From NCBI GenBank assembly GCA_043228905.1, contig JBHGNT010000007.1:16740001-16804000 (forward strand): a DNA stretch of 64,000 bases. The letters run 5' to 3'. Of this stretch, positions 61,934 through 64,000 are shown one piece after another. This DNA is from Azolla caroliniana (taxonomy: Eukaryota > Polypodiophyta). Under the pieces are notes generated by a model. The model saw only the letters and a program-made list of their open reading frames with translations, did no database searches and was not told the origin of the DNA. Position numbers and translations under genes: made by a program. Positions within the stretch are counted from its first letter, which is position 1. Each line of letters begins with the position of its first letter.

Positions 61934-64000
61934 ATGAAGGGGGCGGATCTTGCAGAGGCCATGGCTTCGGCCGTGGATCGGATAGTAAGCGCGCGCGAGG
62001 GCACCGGCGCCCTCGATAGAGCTATTGAGGCGGTCGTCGGAACGATCGGTCGATTCACCGGAAAGGATGCCACGAAGTACCTGGCGTCCTACGGTGCGGA
62101 AATGTTAATGCGGGACATTCCGGAAGACAGGCGTCTTGCCGGTTTCCCCCGAGTGGCGATGCCGAGCATCCACGCGGAGGTGCTCGAGGTGCGGGCGGAG
62201 AGCCGTACCTGGGAGGAGTTCGAAGGTCGGCTCCTGGAAAAATACGGACTGGACGACGCGCTCCGGCTTTCGAAGCGAAGCTTCATGGAGTGGGTGGAGT
62301 CTCCCGGGAAGGGAAGGAATGCGTCGGCACTCCTCCGGGAGTTCGAGGAGAACTTCGCGCGCCTTTCGGCGCTTGACAGGATGGTCCTGGATACAAGCCG
62401 GGTCCTGCTGTTCATCAAATCGGTTGACGAGAGGGATCGGAGTCACGTGGGCGCCCTGCTAGAAACCGAAGACGGGCTGACAGCCGACTGGACGGCGGTC
62501 AAGAGAGCCTGCGGCCGTTTCGACAAACGGCGAGAATGGGAGGATGACGGAGCAACCGGGTCGGGCTCAGTCGCGGCGAGGAAACTCGAGCCGGCGCAGC
62601 CGGTGCGAAGGGAAGAGACTCGGGAGTGGCTGGAATCCGGTTCAGCTCCGACCGGCGTGATCAGAGGCTCGACTGGAGGAGCTGCGTTGGAGGAGCTGAC
62701 GAGGGCGATAAAAGACCTCCAAATCGCACAAGCCCGCAGAGAAGGCGGAGAACCTGCTCGTGACCGACGGCCGGCGGCAGGGAACAGGTGCATGTGGTGC
62801 GACGGGGTCGGCCACATCCGAAAAGACTGCGGCGATTTCGCAGAGGCGCTGAGGAACCGGGTGGTGTACCTATGGGAAGGTCGGGTTCACGCCAACGACA
62901 CGAGAAGGGCCCTAAACCGAAACGACGGGCGAGGCGGAATGAAGAGGTTGATGGAAGAGGCGGCGGCCCGACATGCGGAAACCGTCCACTACTCGGCGTC
63001 GGCCGGTATTCGAGTCGGGGGCGGCGAGGCCCGAAAGGAAAGCAAAGCCGGATTCTGGCCGACGATGCTGGAAGGCCTTGCCGGTGCAGGGCTTAAAAGG
63101 GAGGAATCGGACCGTGCGGAGAAACGGATACGGGAGATGACCGGGTGGAGCGACCCGGTCGAGGAAAAGACGGGCTTCGTGGAAGCCGCTTGCCGGAACT
63201 ACGAGGCTCTGGTAGAAGAGAAGCGGGTGGGGAAAACCGGGACGACCGGGCCCTCACAACGATACGAGACCCGGTCCGGACCACGACGGGACGAAGCCGG
63301 CGGGGCCGGTACGCAAGATAAACCCCAGAAGGGCGGGTACCGTCTGGGGACGGAGATAGAAAGAACCACGGACTTACGAAAGGTCCTGGAGGAACGGATC
63401 CTCGACAGCAAGGTGGAGCTGTCGCTACGGGAGGTGCTGGGAATCGCCAAGAAGGAGTTCCACGACTCCATCGTGGACTTGGTGAAACGGAAGAGGCTGT
63501 CAACGGAGACAGAACCGGAAAGACCGGTGGAAGTGCGGACGACGCACCTAGACGACATGGCGCTGGGGGACGAGTGGGCGGAAAGCCACTATTCGAGACC
63601 GCACTGGGCCCGAGCGACCACGGAAACCCCGGTGAAGATCGGCGATGTCCAGGAACCGGTGATAGCTTTGGTGGACCACGGATCGGAGATCAATTTGATG
63701 TCCATGGACTTCTATAAGAAGGGCAAATGGCCGATCAACACCAAGCACGGGTGGAAAATAAGGGCAGCAACGCGCGCCACCGAGGAACTGCACGGGGCCT
63801 GTCCGAATGTGCGAGTCAAGATCGGCGACGTCGAGATTGACCAGCACTTCTTCGTGCAGGAGACGTCTTCGCATCCGGTCATACTGGGAGAGCCGTACAT
63901 CACGGCGGCGCGGATGGAGACCAAAGTGTTGGACAATGGTTCGGCCTACGCGAGGGTCAAAAGCCAAGACGGGCGCCATTCGGTCCAGTTTCTGACGGTA
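61934..64000 (+). CDS. gypsy-4 Gag and protease (partial, open at window end)
   Basis: Starts MKGADLAEAMASAVDRIV, 24 bases after the primer site. Capsid-like region (KYLASYGAEMLMRDIPED, WEEFEGRLLEKYGLDDAL, RVLLFIKSVDERDR, WTAVKRACGRFDKRREW). Zinc knuckle CX2CX4HX4C (CMWCDGVGHIRKDC, 62789). Conserved VHYSASAGIRVG (62983), KRIREMTGWSDPVEE, LREVLGIAKKEFHDSIVD (63427). Protease IALVDHGSEINLMS (63664) with the DHG variant, and HPVILGEPYITAARMETKV (63870). The frame is still open at 64000, with QFLTV as the last readable block; about 689 codons are seen. No frameshift or stop noticed. Confidence 0.9.
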   Translation, partial: MKGADLAEAMASAVDRIVSAREGTGALDRAIEAVVGTIGRFTGKDATKYLASYGAEMLMRDIPEDRRLAGFPRVAMPSIHAEVLEVRAESRTWEEFEGRLLEKYGLDDALRLSKRSFMEWVESPGKGRNASALLREFEENFARLSALDRMVLDTSRVLLFIKSVDERDRSHVGALLETEDGLTADWTAVKRACGRFDKRREWEDDGATGSGSVAARKLEPAQPVRREETREWLESGSAPTGVIRGSTGGAALEELTRAIKDLQIAQARREGGEPARDRRPAAGNRCMWCDGVGHIRKDCGDFAEALRNRVVYLWEGRVHANDTRRALNRNDGRGGMKRLMEEAAARHAETVHYSASAGIRVGGGEARKESKAGFWPTMLEGLAGAGLKREESDRAEKRIREMTGWSDPVEEKTGFVEAACRNYEALVEEKRVGKTGTTGPSQRYETRSGPRRDEAGGAGTQDKPQKGGYRLGTEIERTTDLRKVLEERILDSKVELSLREVLGIAKKEFHDSIVDLVKRKRLSTETEPERPVEVRTTHLDDMALGDEWAESHYSRPHWARATTETPVKIGDVQEPVIALVDHGSEINLMSMDFYKKGKWPINTKHGWKIRAATRATEELHGACPNVRVKIGDVEIDQHFFVQETSSHPVILGEPYITAARMETKVLDNGSAYARVKSQDGRHSVQFLTV

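Larger units (their letters stand above)
61172..64000 (+). mobile_element. gypsy-4: 5' part of a Ty3/gypsy element (runs off window)
   Basis: 5' LTR, primer site and an open gag-protease frame on the plus strand. Same clade as gypsy-1, which it matches along Gag with high similarity. No stop is present within the window, in contrast to gypsy-1, so it may be younger or intact. Pol, integrase and 3' LTR would lie beyond 64000. Confidence 0.9.

Overview
The window is eukaryotic, repeat-dominated plant DNA. I see no host gene, tRNA, rRNA or CRISPR array. Almost everything after about 5.4 kb is transposable element: Ty1/copia and Ty3/gypsy LTR retrotransposons, plus one dead LINE. The mix (copia with an initiator-tRNA-Met primer site, a gypsy clade with fungal-looking protease and integrase, and a LINE with a CX2CX8HX4C tail) suggests a land plant, perhaps a non-flowering one (bryophyte, lycophyte or fern). 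That lineage guess is inference with low confidence.

Layout. 1-5.4 kb is AT-rich and non-coding, with one decayed gypsy reverse transcriptase (1380-2000, +), two diverged repeat pairs and microsatellites. 5.46-7.95 kb is copia-E (minus, truncated), ending at a copia LTR fragment (7950-8225). 8.4-12.7 kb is a LINE (minus, broken). 12.69-13.26 kb is a truncated copia LTR with its primer site and the first codons of gag.

13262-58615 is one copia element (copia-C, +) opened by nested insertions. gypsy-3 (13915-28552, -) sits in its 5' LTR, and gypsy-3 contains copia-D (15918-21380, -). gypsy-1 (32139-57062, -) sits in its reverse transcriptase; gypsy-1 contains copia-A (35208-53214, +), which contains gypsy-2 (35959-48473, -), which contains copia-B (40991-46444, +). 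The second branch is five elements deep. Target-site duplications mark most junctions: GTGCT for D, CTTTG for A, CTCTT for B, ACGT for gypsy-1, and TTGCC/TTGTC for gypsy-3. By eye, LTR divergence falls with depth (gypsy-1 about 11 changes in 637 bp; copia-A about 3 plus one repeat unit; gypsy-2 two in 1337; copia-D none outside a microsatellite), in agreement with the nesting order.

58.6-60.9 kb holds a copia gag scrap and a degenerate GC-rich tandem repeat. 60.9-61.2 kb is an inverted gypsy LTR piece. From 61172 to the end is the 5' part of gypsy-4 (+), with an intact gag-protease frame running off the window.

How the parts work: each LTR supplies promoter and terminator, Gag forms the particle, and protease, reverse transcriptase/RNase H and integrase copy and insert the element. 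copia-D is the only complete element with an open polyprotein. gypsy-3 is the most unusual: its Gag has three zinc knuckles around a roughly 200-residue Gln/Asn-rich segment, and downstream of integrase it carries an extra, same-strand, coiled-coil reading frame that I do not recognise.
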